Positions 1 to 13,309 of a stretch of DNA of 64,000 nt are shown one piece after another. The position numbers and the translations under genes are program-made. The number at the start of each line of letters is the position of its first letter. Position 1 is the stretch's first letter. Under the pieces are notes generated by a model, which searched no databases, had not been told where the DNA came from, and saw only the letters and a program-made list of their open reading frames with translations. Origin of the DNA: Anagrus nilaparvatae (Eukaryota > Arthropoda > Insecta > Hymenoptera > Mymaridae); the NCBI GenBank assembly GCA_022575985.1, contig JAKSXM010000007.1:69470501-69534500 (forward strand), in the 5' to 3' direction.

Positions 1-277
1 GGTACTATGAATAATAACGATAAACCAAGAACTATGTTTCTGACTGTCCATACACTTGTATAAACAAGCGAGCGTAACAAGACAGCATGAAAAATTCGAA
101 TTTTGTATTTTTTTCCGCTGTTTAACCCATTAACGCCTAATCAACCATTCTTTGAAAGATAAATAAATATTAAGGAATTAAACCTTCTCTTGGAGTTGAT
201 ACCGCATTTTCTTGGAGTTGTATATAAGAACTAACTTGGGAATAGAAGGAGCGACTTAAAAGAGAACATTTACGCAT

Positions 278-666
278 AGAGTATTCCGAAATGCAGGCGC
301 ATGGCGCTAAGGTGTACCATTTTTAACGTGGTTTTTAACTACGTCTTTGATTTTAGTAAGTAAGTAAGTAAGTAAACCTTTATTTGTAAAGTAGTAAGTA
401 AACCTTTATTTGTAGTACGTACTAACCTGAATCAAAAAGAATTATTTGTAACTGTTTGTTATTTATAAATGAAAATAAGACAAAAGTTTTTATAATTTTT
501 ACTTTTTAATAACAAACAATAACAATTTTCACCTTTATTTCAGGTTATTACGTACTAAAATTAGAAAAAATCAAACTTTTAATTACGTATTACGTTTTGT
601 AAGTAGCGCGGCGCGCACGATTTTTAGAACACCCTAGCCCCGTGCGCCCGAATTTCGGAATACTCT
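278..666. repeat. Foldback (inverted-repeat) element, 389 bp
   Basis: The two ends are inverted copies of about 38 bases starting AGAGTATTCCGAAAT (278-317 against 629-666). Between them lies an AAGT microsatellite (about 354-376) and a second, smaller hairpin built on AGTACGTA (about 413-556). No target-site duplication is visible. This is a likely non-autonomous DNA element with another hairpin inside it. No coding sequence is present. Confidence 0.6.
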
Positions 667-3395
667 GGCAGTTTGTAAAAAAAAGTTCTAATTTAGTCTG
701 CGGTGGCGCTGTGCAAGGGCAGCTTTAAAAACTCCGTTTTTGCCGAGGTTTTTGCATGTTTTTTAAATAAAAATAATAATTTAATTAACCCTCAGTTTAC
801 TTTTTACGTTTAAAATATTTTTACAATGTTAGAAATCTGTCACTACATGATGCTTCATTGCTATCTTTTATATAACATGGAAAAATTATTTCTCTTGCGA
901 GAATGTACAAAAATTAAAAACTATATAGTCAAATGTAAAATGCTTAAAATTATTTAAGATTATTGCATAAATCTAAATAATTAAAGAAAACTTATAATTC
1001 TACAATACAATACAATCTATTTAAATTTTTAGGTGGTAGCAGTAAATTACGAGGTTAATTACCCAATCATCCGCAATCATCAATGTATTAAATATTCTCG
1101 AAAGCGAAATGAATTTTTTAAACTATATAAACAGTAGATGATTTACTTGAGTTATATTTAAAATTATTTACGTAAAATATTTAATCCATAAAGTAGGCTA
1201 AAAAAAATGTTAAATTTGTATTAGAGTAAATAATTACCTGAATGTATAATTTATGGTTTGCGATGATTTTCACGTATCAAATGTTTATTCTGATAATTAA
1301 TAACGTTTTTAAAAATTAATTTTCTTTTTCAGAGTAAATACAAAATGCTGCAATGTACATACCTACTAATATTAGTATGGTTGTTATTTCTTAAATTTTC
1401 TACACCTGATTATAATGATTGAAAAATAATAAACGTGGGTTATACTTAAATGGATGAAAAAACTGAGTTTGAAAATAAAATTTTTATCATTTATTTGTTA
1501 AATACAAATTCCTGAAATATCATAATTTTTAAAATGAAAATTTTCTTTTTAATTTTATTCAGCTAATATTCCAAAAGTAAAAACTATTTTTACAAGGTAA
1601 AACTATCTTGTAAAAAACAAAACAAAATTTAAAAAATTTCGAATAACCTGTTGTATCAAGTACCTTTAACATTCGTATATACTTTTTCTTGAAGAAAAAC
1701 TTTTTTGTTTTGTAAACTTACAGTCTAAAAGTTTAATGTTAATAATGATAATTATTTCACTCATTTAAAAACTATTTATTTTATTGTTTAAAAAAAAAAA
1801 ACTTTATTAAGAATTTTCAACTTTTTCTCTTTCATATTATTATTATTATAAAATAAAGTTTCAACAAAATATATACACTAATACAACTTAAAACTTCTTA
1901 AAGATATTTTCAAAAGTACAAAAAATTTAGTAAAATAAAAAGTAATTTAGCATCACCTACTTTATTAATAATAATAATCAGTTTAAATATATTGACTTTA
2001 CATAATATGATATTTTCTATTAAACTTATATATCAGTTTACTTATAAACAGTTTAGATCATAAGTTAAATGCATAGATAAAGTTTATATCATGAATTTAA
2101 ATCTCAAAGTTTATTAATATACGTTTGTTTATTTTATCTTTATATGATAGATATAATCGACAAATTTAATATTTATTAGTGACATTATATATATATCATA
2201 CTTTTTGTTATTAAAAATTTATTTTAGTTATATCAATAAACCATAGAAATTTATGGTTTATTAATTATTGACGATGGTATTAACATCGATTAGTTATAGT
2301 CGTACCAGGTTGTAAAAATTTACTTAAAACTCCATAAACAGCTATACGTAATAACTAAGCATGTATATGTTTAAAATTTTTAATTAAAATTTACTGTTTG
2401 AGATAACAGGAACCACCAAGCAATCTCGTACCTTACAAGATAAAAGCACTTTAATTAATTAAACCCTCAACAAAAAAATAACCAAAGTTAAAAGCATTCT
2501 CTCTTATTAAACAATTTATTGAATACTGTTGAAATTAAATATTTACAACAAAGTTTTTGAACTAAAATTCACAAAGTATTACACACATATAGTGTGTATG
2601 CTATATTAGCTGGAAAATTCGTTACTTGATCTATCTTAAAACTAAATTTTTTTTATTTTTTATGAAATCAAGAATGATTTAAAATAATTAAACCAATACG
2701 TAAATTTAGCAAAATGTGCATACATTATTACTATTAAATACTAATTTGTACAACGTCCACGTTAATACAAGTTTTGCAAAGTTAACCAAACTAAGTTAAG
2801 AAAGTTCATTAACTTTAAATTGATTTAAAATATCACTATCTGATAATACGAAAATTTTGGGTCATCGTTTGGTATATCTTGTTACAAATCTATGTATATT
2901 TAAGTATTCTTAATTAAACTAAAAGTATTTAAGGATAATGAAATTTTCGTTAATTTGATTATGCTGGTATCGATATGTAATTTTAGTTAAATTTTATTTT
3001 AGTAATCTGTAACTTAATTTGCATAAATACTTTTTGTGATTTTTGTGTTTTTTTTTCCAATTTCATTAAATCAAAGAAATTTTGAGACAAGTTTGCAGAG
3101 AATGAAAATATATCATGTAAATATTTTATCAATTTATGTATCCATGCTTTCAGTGACAAAATGTTATGATTCTCATGGACAAGTTTTCTTGGTTACTAAC
3201 GTAAGAAAATAACTGATTACAAAAAAACTTGATGTTTCATTGATGTTTTAAAAATAATATACCAAACAGTAGCATTATAACTAAAGTATAAAAGAAAAAT
3301 TTTGACTAAATTATGCTGAAAATGCTGAAATCATTTTGCTCCAATAAAAAAAGCAAGTAATGAGCTTTTTGTATCGATGCAGCATTTAAAGCCTC
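667..3395. other. AT-rich DNA without a recognisable gene
   Basis: There is no open frame above about 60 codons, no RNA gene and no clear long repeat. Homopolymer runs and short AT microsatellites dominate. It could be intron or intergenic DNA. Confidence 0.5.
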
Positions 3396-3402
3396 TTAAA
3401 AA

Positions 3403-4211
3403 GGGAGAATACCAACTCGGCACTTGAGGATTAAAAACACTACCAACTCGGCAATCTGGGCCCAAATCAAACTTACCATCTCGGCACCAAGCTCTTAAGT
3501 CGATTAAGATAGAATAAATTATAAATACAAAAAATGTATACAGTAAAATTTTTTTTTTTAATTTTTATCGAATAAAATTTTGTAACTAGTAATAATATTT
3601 TGACTTTGTCTATACACCTATATAATAAGAAGGGGAACAAATCTTTAAAAATCTATCAAAATTAGGAAAACTGCGCACTTTACGAAATTTACGAATTTAA
3701 ATATGAATTATTAAAATTTTTAATTTTGATAGTGGGGAATAATAATAATTTTATAACTTGTTTATGTTTATTGCGAGTTAGTTGCTATATAAAATTCAGT
3801 TATTAAATATTATTTAAATTTTGTTGACAAAAATATTATATAAAATAATAATATGTATTTGATGTTAAGTAAAATTTAGTTCGCATTTTATACAAAAACA
3901 AGCTAGTCTACAATTAAATTTATTAAGGTACGAAGCAGACGAAATATCACGGTTAAAATTTGTACAGAATGTTTCATATCATTATCGAAAATAAATTTTT
4001 GTTAAGTTTTGACGTATATATGTGTTTATATGTAAATAAGAAGCATATTTTATAATTCAAATTTTGTTTAAGTAAATGTAATATTTAACAAATATTACAA
4101 TACATTAATCCGGTGCCGAGTTGGTAGAAAGTAAAAAGGGCCCAGTTGGTATTTTAATCCTATTTAATCCGATTTGTAAAACAAAAGAAGTGCCGAGTTG
4201 GTAGTCGTCCC
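3403..4211. mobile_element. Foldback element with subterminal ACCAACTCGGCA repeats
   Basis: The inverted termini are GGGAGAATACCAACTCGGCA and GGGACGACTACCAACTCGGC. They are flanked by TTAAAAA on both sides (3396-3402 and 4212-4218), a 7-bp candidate target duplication. Each end carries three spaced copies of a 12-bp motif close to ACCAACTCGGCA: near 3411, 3442 and 3474 on the left, and in inverse orientation near 4113, 4138 and 4191 on the right. Such subterminal arrays are typical of transposase-binding sites. The middle is plain AT-rich DNA with no open frame, so the element is non-autonomous. Confidence 0.7.
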
Positions 4212-4218
4212 TTAAAAA

Positions 4219-4822
4219 ATATAAAATAATGAAATAATTTTTCATTATACGCTAACAATTATCTAATTTCTACCCTTAGGTAATCATTATTTTGTTTTTT
4301 TCTGAGTGAATCGAAAATTCCCCAGGTCTAAAAACCTAAAAACTACCAAAAATTTTCGGGTTGAGGCATCCGCACACCCCTCCTTACCATACTCGCTCAT
4401 GAATTCAATTACATTGAAAGTCAAATTCTATTACTTTTCCCTTGCTTAACAAATTGTTATACTCTGCATGATCTTGTAATATCAGTTTCAAAAGACAATT
4501 TATTCCTTTGTAACAAATAATGTAAGGAACAAATATTAAGATTTAAATTACACGTCAACGTCTAAAAGGAATTATTAATCTAAAATATCATTATTAAAAG
4601 CTCGATCAAAAGGGATGATTCATAATTAAAATACCTAATAGAAAAACCTCTTCTATTGAAAATATATTGATTTTTCATAATATAATAATTAATGAAATAT
4701 TATAAGATCATTAAATTGATATATTAAAAATTAATTACTATAAATCCATAAATTCTACATAATTTGATAAATTCCTTTTATAATTAAAAAATTATTCATA
4801 TATATATATATATATATCGAGA
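4219..4822. other. AT-rich spacer, nothing recognised
   Basis: No gene is visible. A short (TA)n run precedes the next palindrome at 4823. Confidence 0.5.
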
Positions 4823-5558
4823 TATATATGCTCAGATCCAGGTTAAAACGCTGGACCAAAATTTTTGGTTTTCAAAATTTTTTCTTAATGTCTTATTTTA
4901 CGCTTTGGATTGACGTTCTTACCGGAATTTTTGAAAAATATTAATTTCGAGCGAAAATTTCTGATGCTCGAAAATTTTTTTTATTTATTAAAAATTTTTA
5001 AGATCTGACACTTAAATGGGCGCCCACGATCATTATTTTAGTCTGCCAAAATTAGCCAAAACTAGCTAAAAAACGAGATGGAAATATTTTTTTTCTCCCA
5101 ATCAACCTAGAATCGGTGTTTTTATCATTTTTATCAGTAAAATTGCTCAATAAAGATCAAAAATTAATTCATACTTTGAATGGGAGAAAAAAAAACATTT
5201 TTTCCCCTTTTTTAGCTAATTTTGACTGATTTTGGCAGACTAAAATAATGATTGTGGGCACTCATTTATATGTTTTGGAACAAACTGACACAAAGGCCAG
5301 CATTGTCTGAGTAGTCCAGGTAAAATTATAATTTTTTCCTTATTATATTTATATATTAAAAGTGAATCGGTTTTGAGATAATTGAGCCCGTTAAAAGCCC
5401 TAAAAATTAAAAATCTCAAAAAAATCAATTTTCGAGGATCAGAAAATTTTGCTAAAAATTAATATTTTTCAAAAATTCCAGTGATAACGTCAACCCAAAA
5501 TAATACATTAAGAAAAAAATTTTGGTCCATCATTTCAATTTGAACCTGAACATATATA
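4823..5558. mobile_element. Foldback element, about 735 bp, nearly fully palindromic
   Basis: The left end TATATATGCTCAGATCCAGG and the inverse of the right end TATATATGTTCAGG match. Pairing continues almost to a centre near 5135, for example AGTCTGCCAAAATTAGC near 5040 against its complement near 5240. The target duplication is masked by TA repeats. The open frame on the minus strand at 5240-5428 lies wholly inside the arm and is not a gene. Confidence 0.7.
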
Positions 5559-5754
5559 TAATTAATATATATATTAATTTTCATACAAATACAATTATCA
5601 GTACTTATAACCTCTTAAAACGTCATACGTATATTTGAAATTTAATCCACATGTAATGCCATATCCAAATCTATTTATTAAATATATATCATTTAAATTG
5701 AAAATTATGTTTATTACACTTAAATAATAATAATAATAATAATATTATGTATAT

Positions 5755-6591
5755 GTTACCGTTAAAGTCCGCTCTCCCGATAAAGTTAACATTAACCAGA
5801 TAAAGTTAACTTTAGCGAAGCGTTTTCGTTAAAGTCCACGAAGACGATTAAAATGAATAAAAATACAACATTAACGGGTGTGTATACGATAAAGTTAACT
5901 TTAATCAATCCTTGTCAGTTAAAGTCCATGAAAGCGGTTTCGCATACCAAAAAAATTTGTATTATATATTATATTATATTATATACGACACTCGCTTTAA
6001 GGTACTCTCAGGGCTTAGGTTAGGCTCATAGAGATATCGTGAAATATCTATACGGTTAGGCTACTCTTTTAAAAATGCATTTCTTAGGACCAGTAACTAA
6101 TTCTAGTTATAAGGCACCCCAAGGGTTAGGTTAGGCTATTTTTTTTAAAAGGCATTGTCACAGAGTATTGCTTACAAACTTGCGCATGGGTTCTTAAGCC
6201 CACCTTGCCCTAATTCTAGGGAATGCCTTACTGCGTGATAATGCCTTTAAAAAAAAAATAGCCTAACCTAACCCTAGGGGTGTGTTATAACTAGGATTGG
6301 TTACTAGTCCCAAGAAATGCATTTTTAAAAGAGTAGCCTAACCTAATCCCTTGGGGTGCCTTATAGCGAGAGTCGTATAATAATACAAACTCGAACTCCA
6401 ATATGAAACCGCTTTCATGGACTTTAACTAACAAGGATTGGTTAAAGTTAATTTTAACTGACATAAAGCCTTTAAAGTTATCTTTTTATTCATTTTAATC
6501 GTCTTCGTGGACTTTAACGAAAACGCTTCGCTAAAGTTAACTTTATCTGGTTAATGTTAACTTTATCGGGAGAGCGGACTCTAACGGTAAC
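5755..6591. mobile_element. Foldback element, about 837 bp, arms rich in AAAGTTAACTTTA
   Basis: The ends are GTTACCGTTAAAGTCCGC and its inverse, and the arms pair to a centre near 6175. Short self-complementary words (AAAGTTAACTTTA, GTTAACATTAACC) recur within each arm. Farther inside, GGTTAGGCT recurs and pairs with AGCCTAACC in the other arm. Flanks are ATAT on both sides, so the target duplication is uncertain. There is no coding sequence. Confidence 0.75.
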
Positions 6592-9500
6592 ATATATACT
6601 ACATCACTTAATCGAGTATCATCAATTAGCTTTGTGCATAAATTTATATATACTATGTGTTACAGAAGACTCTATAATAATATATTCATAATATATAATA
6701 TAAATAATCAATATTCAAGTGTTATATTATGTCCATTCAATAATTTATACTATAAGCTTAACTTAGGTACTTAATATTGTAAGCTCTCTTTGTAATTTAG
6801 TGATTTTATTTTTGGACAAATATTAATTTGGTTATTGTTTTATAAAATTTTTCTTATTTTTAGAACTTTTTCCAGAAAACAATATACTATCAAATTCCAA
6901 AAAAAATTAAATTTCTCACTAAACTTCCATATTTCAAAAAAACATCTTTTAAATTAAAAAATAAAATCCAATTTAACATACACACATTAAATGATATAAA
7001 TATATGTATATATAAAATGTAATTTAAATCTAATTAAAACTTCTACAATTAAATCTATATTATCCTACTAAAAGTATGTCCTGTATGAAATTGGTTACAA
7101 ACTTGTTATATATATATATATATATATATAATAATCATTAGAAGAAATTTACGTGCTTTACTGTATATTAAAAGTAGACTAATAAAAGTCAGGAATCTCA
7201 AACAAGTGTTCAAATGGCAATTAACTTTCATTGCAATATCTTGACTGGCAGTTTAGATAATTGCTATTTCCTATATATAAAATTAATTCATTGTATTATT
7301 TCATTGTTATCACGTAATAATAATAATAATATGCGGCATATCCAGACCAAAAAAGTGATAATTTTTAGTAGCTTCTTATTTATAAAGTAAACTATAATTA
7401 TTACACGTGTGCATTTCCTTAGTAATTCATTATCTCTTTCTTTCCACTATTCGTCACGTCTTTACCTTTTTATATATACCTATATATACTAAAAAACTAA
7501 AATGAAGTTACCATGGTTACACCACGAGAGAAATCCTTGTCTTATTCTCTATATCTATATTGTCTTTTATTCGTTGTGTCATTTCTCATTTAATCTTCAG
7601 AAGCCTTTTCTTTTTGTATAACCAACATACCTATGTATACTCAATTCTTTTCTCTTTTTTTTTTTATACATGAAACTTGAATGAATACGTTGTTTATAAT
7701 AAGCTGTCGGAACGTCTGGACTTTATCTACACTTGACTTCATTCAAGCACGTGGTTTAAATTACTTCATTATTTTTTACATTTTTATTATTACTTTTTTT
7801 GGCAATTTACATTAACATCAGACAAAAGTTTAAGAGTATACTTAGTTCAAGTTTTACATACTATAAATACGTTTGATCTTTCTTTTTGTTATTTTTACAA
7901 TGGCAAGTATAAAGTGTAAGATAAGTGAAAAAATGGCATTGTCATGTTTTTTTTGGTTTTTTGTACTTCTTTTTTTTTTGAAAAGGAGACTAAAGATAAT
8001 ATTAATAAAAAAAATTGTGAGTTTAGCTTATAATAAAATTTTACATTTTTTTTCTCGCAAACGAAATGCGTCTCTAAAGGTATATATACAAGTTTTCAGT
8101 TGAGATTATTAAACGCACAAAAAAATAATATCGAAAAATTTTAATAATTTATCATTTTTATGTAACTAAATATTTTTTCTAAGATTCCATTTAGCGAATT
8201 TTAATTAATTTTCCCACAATATCAACTTTTAATTAATCATTAAGTTTAACATAATCTAAGGCATCTATAAACTGTATATAATATTAATTATCATTAAAGT
8301 ATTCTTGAGCGTTTTAAAGGTGTTAGCTAAGACCTTAACAGTGATATAACGAGATCTTACATTTTTTTTTTTCATTACTATGCAGAGAGGTGAGTAAGAA
8401 CATGCCATTTTTTCCAATTTCTTACGTTACCTTCACCAAAGAAATGGCCGAAAACTGTTTTTTAAAGAATTTTTAATGAATTGCTTGTCTATTTTTAGAA
8501 TATCTCTGGCTTAAAAGAATCGTATACAACAAAAAAATGGAAAAATTTCGTTATTGAGAGTGCAATAGAACTGTGGCGGTAGGGCTCGATTAAAAATACA
8601 TCCTAACATCTAAAAATTGAATTGCGCAGTTTTTTTTTTACTAAAGTTAGAATAGATTGTGAAAAAATAATGGGATTTTCATGAAAATCGGTGGAATTGG
8701 GTATTTTACAAATGGTATCAAGTGGTAAAATTTTTGAGAAAAAAATTTTTATTTTTACGACCACAGTTGGCAAAAATGGCCAAATTTTGAAATTAGCGCC
8801 ATTTTATGAGAGAACAAAGTGGGTTGATTTTTTTTTTAAACTATAGGTTTTTCTATATACTTTAACCCACTTTAACCGGAATGAATGTTAGGTCATGTTA
8901 TTTTTAATATAAATTTGTATTTTTTTCAAATTTTGCCGGATACCGTATTCTTTTTATGCAAAATTTTAATATGTTTCATATATTTTTTTTTTACTCCGTG
9001 TTAAATTTTATCAAATACAGGAACTCTTGAAGATATGCAATGCTAACGCCTTTGTTATCAGTGATAACAACATAATTTTTGAAGTACTGGATAGATTTTT
9101 TTTTCACGATTATGCACGCATATAAAAATCTCGTTTCGAGATAGCCCCTTTCTTCTCCTGTACGGCAGTGTATTTCCAAGATTTTAACAACAGAAAAAAA
9201 GCGATATTCTAAAAAAAATGATGGTACCTTATTATTACCAACTAACCCATATTTATGCAACCAGAACATTTAAAAACGCATAAATAAAAAAAAAGATTTT
9301 TCTAAATCATTAGATGGTAAATAATTTAAATGCAACTAAATGCATAAATTTTAGTTTATATTCATACGGATATTGATAGAGATCCTTTAATTTCTTTTCC
9401 TGTTTGTAATACCAACATTTATGGTACGTGCTAATAAAACCATATTTATACCTGTAGCTTTGATATAAATATTTTAAATTGGCTTAAAGATAATCAAATA

Positions 9501-10354
9501 GATATTGCATTTTTTTCTATTAAAAAAATCCTCCAACTTTGATACTTTATGCAGTTTACTTTATGTTTATGTTTATTAACTTATCTTGCTAATTATATAG
9601 ATAACGTTTTTAAAAAATAAACTTGTATAAATTAAGATATTTATTTTTGTATTTTATGTGTAACGAATAATTTTTTTTTATGATTGGATATTAATTCAAA
9701 AGAAATTAAATATTATAAATTACTTACACTTGAGAGTTCTGTTAAAATACTATATTTTTTTTTAACAGGTTTCTAATATTAATTAAAAAATATTTTAATC
9801 TGGACTTTAAAAACACACATATAAATAATATGCGTGTATTAATTGATTTTATAATTAATATGAAAAATTTATTTATAAAATAAATATTTTAAGTAAAGTT
9901 ATATTTAAAAATTACCAGTTTTTAAATGTACTAGTCATTAAACTACAGCTACTTATTTTTATATAAAAGTTAAGCAATAGTTATTTTAACTTTTATAATG
10001 AGCAGATTTTTATTAAAGGAAATAAAAATATAATACAACTTATAAGTCAAGTCAAATTAATAATTGTTAAATGGAATAATAGATCCATCTCTGCGGATCT
10101 TACATTTCTGTGCAATTTTTTTTTTCTTTAACGCTATATCCGTCAAAAATAAATAAAATATTTGCAAGAAATAAATGCTTTTGAATAATATTGCTGATTG
10201 AGACGAATTTTGGCATCCCTTCAAAAATTTTGGAGTCGCAGCAAACTATTCTAAAATTTAAAATTTTAAAATTCAAAAATTTGTTTACCTGATTACAGAC
10301 AGTTTGTAAATTTTTGTGAAAATGCTTAAAACAGCTTAAATTTGTAACCTTAGA
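6592..10354. other. AT-rich DNA without a recognisable gene
   Basis: It contains TA and AAT microsatellites (near 7107-7130 and 7318-7331) and the direct repeat at 8028-8112. The open frames of 76 and 92 codons (7873-8103 plus, 8991-9269 minus) match no family I know. The first overlaps a repeat, so neither is called as a gene. Confidence 0.5.
8028..8112 (+). repeat. Dispersed direct repeat, copy 1
   Basis: About 80 bases around CTCGCAAACGAAATGC and TCTAAAGGTATATATACAAG recur nearly unchanged at 14847-14935, immediately beyond the giant foldback element. Confidence 0.6.
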
Positions 10355-10789
10355 GTTTGGAACGAGGGGCTGACAACGCGATTTAAAAAATTAGCGATTT
10401 AAAAAGCGATTTAAATACTTTAAATACTTTTAATCGCTGTTAAATTATTGTTTTAAAATTAGATTTTTGGCATAAAAACTGTTTCTAGGGGTTTGTGGGT
10501 TCACAAAAATTGAAATTTTAACCGGATTTAACCCCAGGTTTATCCCTGCCCATATTTATGACCAAAAAATTGGCCAATTTTTGAGAAAATTTACCAAATA
10601 TTTTAAATCGCTTTTAAATTATTGCTTTAAATTTAATTTCTCGGAATATAAACTGTACCTAGGGGTTAGCGGGGGTACAAATATTGAAATTTTCATCGGA
10701 TTTAACCTTAATATCATCCCCACCATTATTTTAGACCTAAAAATTGGCCAAATTTCTAGAAAATTTGCCGAATATCTTATTTTTTTTAC

Positions 10790-11215
10790 ATATTCGCACT
10801 TTTAGCATCCAGGGTATGCCTATATAGGTTTTTTGGGTTGCTGATCAAGAATTTGGACTTCTTTTTTATAAATAATCAATATTTCACCCTTTAAATAGCT
10901 AAACCTACCCCTAAAAGGGGTGTTTTTACTATTTTCGCACTTTGAACGTCCAGAGTACGTTGTTATACGTTTTTTGGGCATTTAATCAAGAATTTCGAAT
11001 TTTTTTCATAAATAATTAATATTTCACCCTTAAAATAGCTAAAACTACCCCCGAAAGGGGTGTTTTTGTTATTTTCGCAACCTTAGCGTCCAGTATGCCC
11101 ATATAGGTTTTTTGGGTCGCAATTCAAGAATTTCGACTACTTTTTCATAAATAGTTACTATTTCACCCTTAAAATAGCTAAAACTACCCCTAAAAGTTTA
11201 GATTCTAATTTTTGC
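10790..11215 (+). repeat. Tandem array, about 140-bp unit, 3 copies (left arm)
   Basis: Each unit holds an inverted CCCCTAAAAGGGG-like box, a TATTTTCGCAC stretch, GTCCAG and then a core close to GGTTTTTTGGGTCGCTGATC. The units start near 10790, 10935 and 11080. The inverse array in the right arm has about six copies, so the two arms differ in copy number. Confidence 0.75.
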
Positions 11216-11299
11216 CCTAGAATGGACAAAAAACTGTCCAATTTTCGAGAAAATATGCCGAATCTCTTGGATTATAGAAGAAATTACATTCTAAATATA

Positions 11300-11920
11300 T
11301 TTTGGGGTATGCAGAATCCAACTGCTAACTAAATTTTTAAATTCAAATTTTTGACCAAGAAATAGGACCATAATTGGCCAGTTTTTGAAAAAATTCGCAT
11401 GATATCATATAGATTATAAGCGGTTATTTCTAATGTATCTTATGGGGTTTTCGAGTATGCAGAATCCGTATCTGATAACTAAATTTTAAAATTTATATTT
11501 TTCTCTAAGAAATTGAACAACATTTGTCCAATATTCTAAAAAATTTGCCGAATCTGCTAGATTATAGAAAAAATTACTTTCTATATATATCCTACGGGAT
11601 TTTCGAGTATTCACAAAAGGAATTTGATAACTAAATTTTATAATTCAAATTTTTAGCCAATAAATTAAACAAAATTAGCCAATTTTCGAAAAAATTCGTC
11701 GTAACTCAAAAGTTATGCAAGCGATTATTTCGAATGTATCTTATGGGGTTTCAGCGTAGGCAGAATCCGAACCTGCTAACTAAATTTTGAAAATCCGATC
11801 TTTGGCCATAAATTGGACAAACGATTGACCAAGTTATAAAAAAAATTGCCGAATCACCTGGGTGATAGAAGGAATAGTATTCTAAATATTTTGTGGGTTT
11901 TTGGAATATGTAGAATCTGA
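11300..11920 (+). repeat. Tandem array, about 150-bp unit, about 4 copies
   Basis: The phrase GCAGAATCC followed by CTAACTAAATTTT recurs near 11312, 11458, 11609 and 11759. A degenerate fifth start lies near 11910. The inverse copies in the right arm (about 12960-13310) are fewer. Confidence 0.65.
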
Positions 11921-12060
11921 CACTATTTAATCGGATACATTTGACCTCCCCTCCTTTTAAAGTCTAAATTTCCAGTATACCCTTTCCCTATAAACATGTT
12001 CCATGAAAACTAATTTCTATTTGTTTGATGATTATAAATATGAAGAATGCGAAACTGGTA

Positions 12061-12535
12061 CTCCAGTCAAATCACGGGATTGTGGTTGATATTTTCCCTA
12101 CTAATGAAGTTTATTTCTCTATAAGTTTGTTGGGTTGATGATTACGAATTTTGGGGTCCCGGAGCCGGTCTAAGGGTAGATCACTCTTATATTTTAACAA
12201 TATTTGTAACAAGATTTATTAATAATAAATTAAGCAAGCAATAATAGATTTTTTGTTAGGCGAATCACAAATTTGAGGGTCTCAAGTGTGTAAAGTTGAT
12301 AAAACATCCCTAAATTTGCAAATCAATATTACTTGGAAGCCTCAAATTTGTGATTAGCCAGCCAAAAAACCTATTATAACCTGCTTAAATTTTTATGAAT
12401 AACTCTGTTAAAAATATTGTTAAAATACCACTTAAAAGGGTGAATTTGCAAATTTAAGTGTGTTCCACCCTTATATGGGAAAAAACCTCATTAGTGGAGA
12501 TAATATCACCCCCCCCCCCCGTGATTTGACTGGAG
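12061..12535. mobile_element. Nested element with CTCCAGTCAAATCACG termini
   Basis: CTCCAGTCAAATCACGGG at the left pairs with CGTGATTTGACTGGAG at the right, and TA flanks both ends, as expected for a Tc1/mariner-type target. It lies at the centre of the giant foldback element. Its inner sequence includes degenerate copies of the TTTTTTGGG...CACGAATTT core in both orientations (near 12125, 12249 and, inverted, 12338-12373). A relative begins at 40828 and a related terminus lies at 33320. Confidence 0.65.
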
Positions 12536-13309
12536 TATGGTGACTAAATAATTAAATCAAAAATTTAGGCTCAGAATTAAAACAAAAAATTGGTATTTTT
12601 TCAAAAAAATTCTTGAAGTTTGGAGTATACTCAGTGCAAAACTTGCACCAGAATCGCAAAATTCAAAATGTTTGCTTTTCAATAATACAGTGACCAGATT
12701 CAGAAAAATATATATATATATTTTGAGGGTAATAAATAATAATAGGGTCAAGGATGGGGTGGACCTATTCAATTTTTAATATTTATTTAATTGCTGGAAC
12801 TTTTGTTACTCATTTAATTATTTTCGTTTTCATTTTTATTTGCTATGAATATTTATTTTTGATTCCAAAAAAATATAATGTATATTACTTATTTCAACAA
12901 AAAATATTCTTTTGTTTTTATTTTCTTTTTAAATAATTTCCTGAAAGTTATTAATTATTTGAAACAAATTCAAACCGCAAGCTTAAAAGACTCGAATTCC
13001 AAATACTCTAAGACACCATAAGATGCATCGATAGTAGTTACTTGTATAATCTTGAAGAATCAGCAAATTTTTTCAAATACTAGCCAACTTTTCTATAAAT
13101 ATCTAAGGAAAAAATTGGAAAATTAAAATTTTTATAGCAGATTCCGATTCTGCATATTCGAAATCTGCATAAGATTCAATCTAGAAGATTTGACAGATTT
13201 CCCGAAAATCAGCCATTTTGGTCCAATATCTTGGTCCAAAATTTGAATTTAAAAATGTAGTTAGCAGTTGGATTCTGCATACCCTGTCCATTTCTGGGCC
13301 AAAAATTAG

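Noticed and set aside
6124..6135. TTAGGTTAGG, the insect telomere repeat
   Set aside because: Only two units occur, and they belong to the arms of a palindromic element.
7873..8103. 76-codon plus-strand frame
   Set aside because: Its 3' part is the dispersed repeat also found at 14847-14935, and the rest is low-complexity hydrophobic sequence from T-rich DNA.
8991..9269. 92-codon minus-strand frame
   Set aside because: No recognisable family, composition like its surroundings, and no second copy to test conservation.
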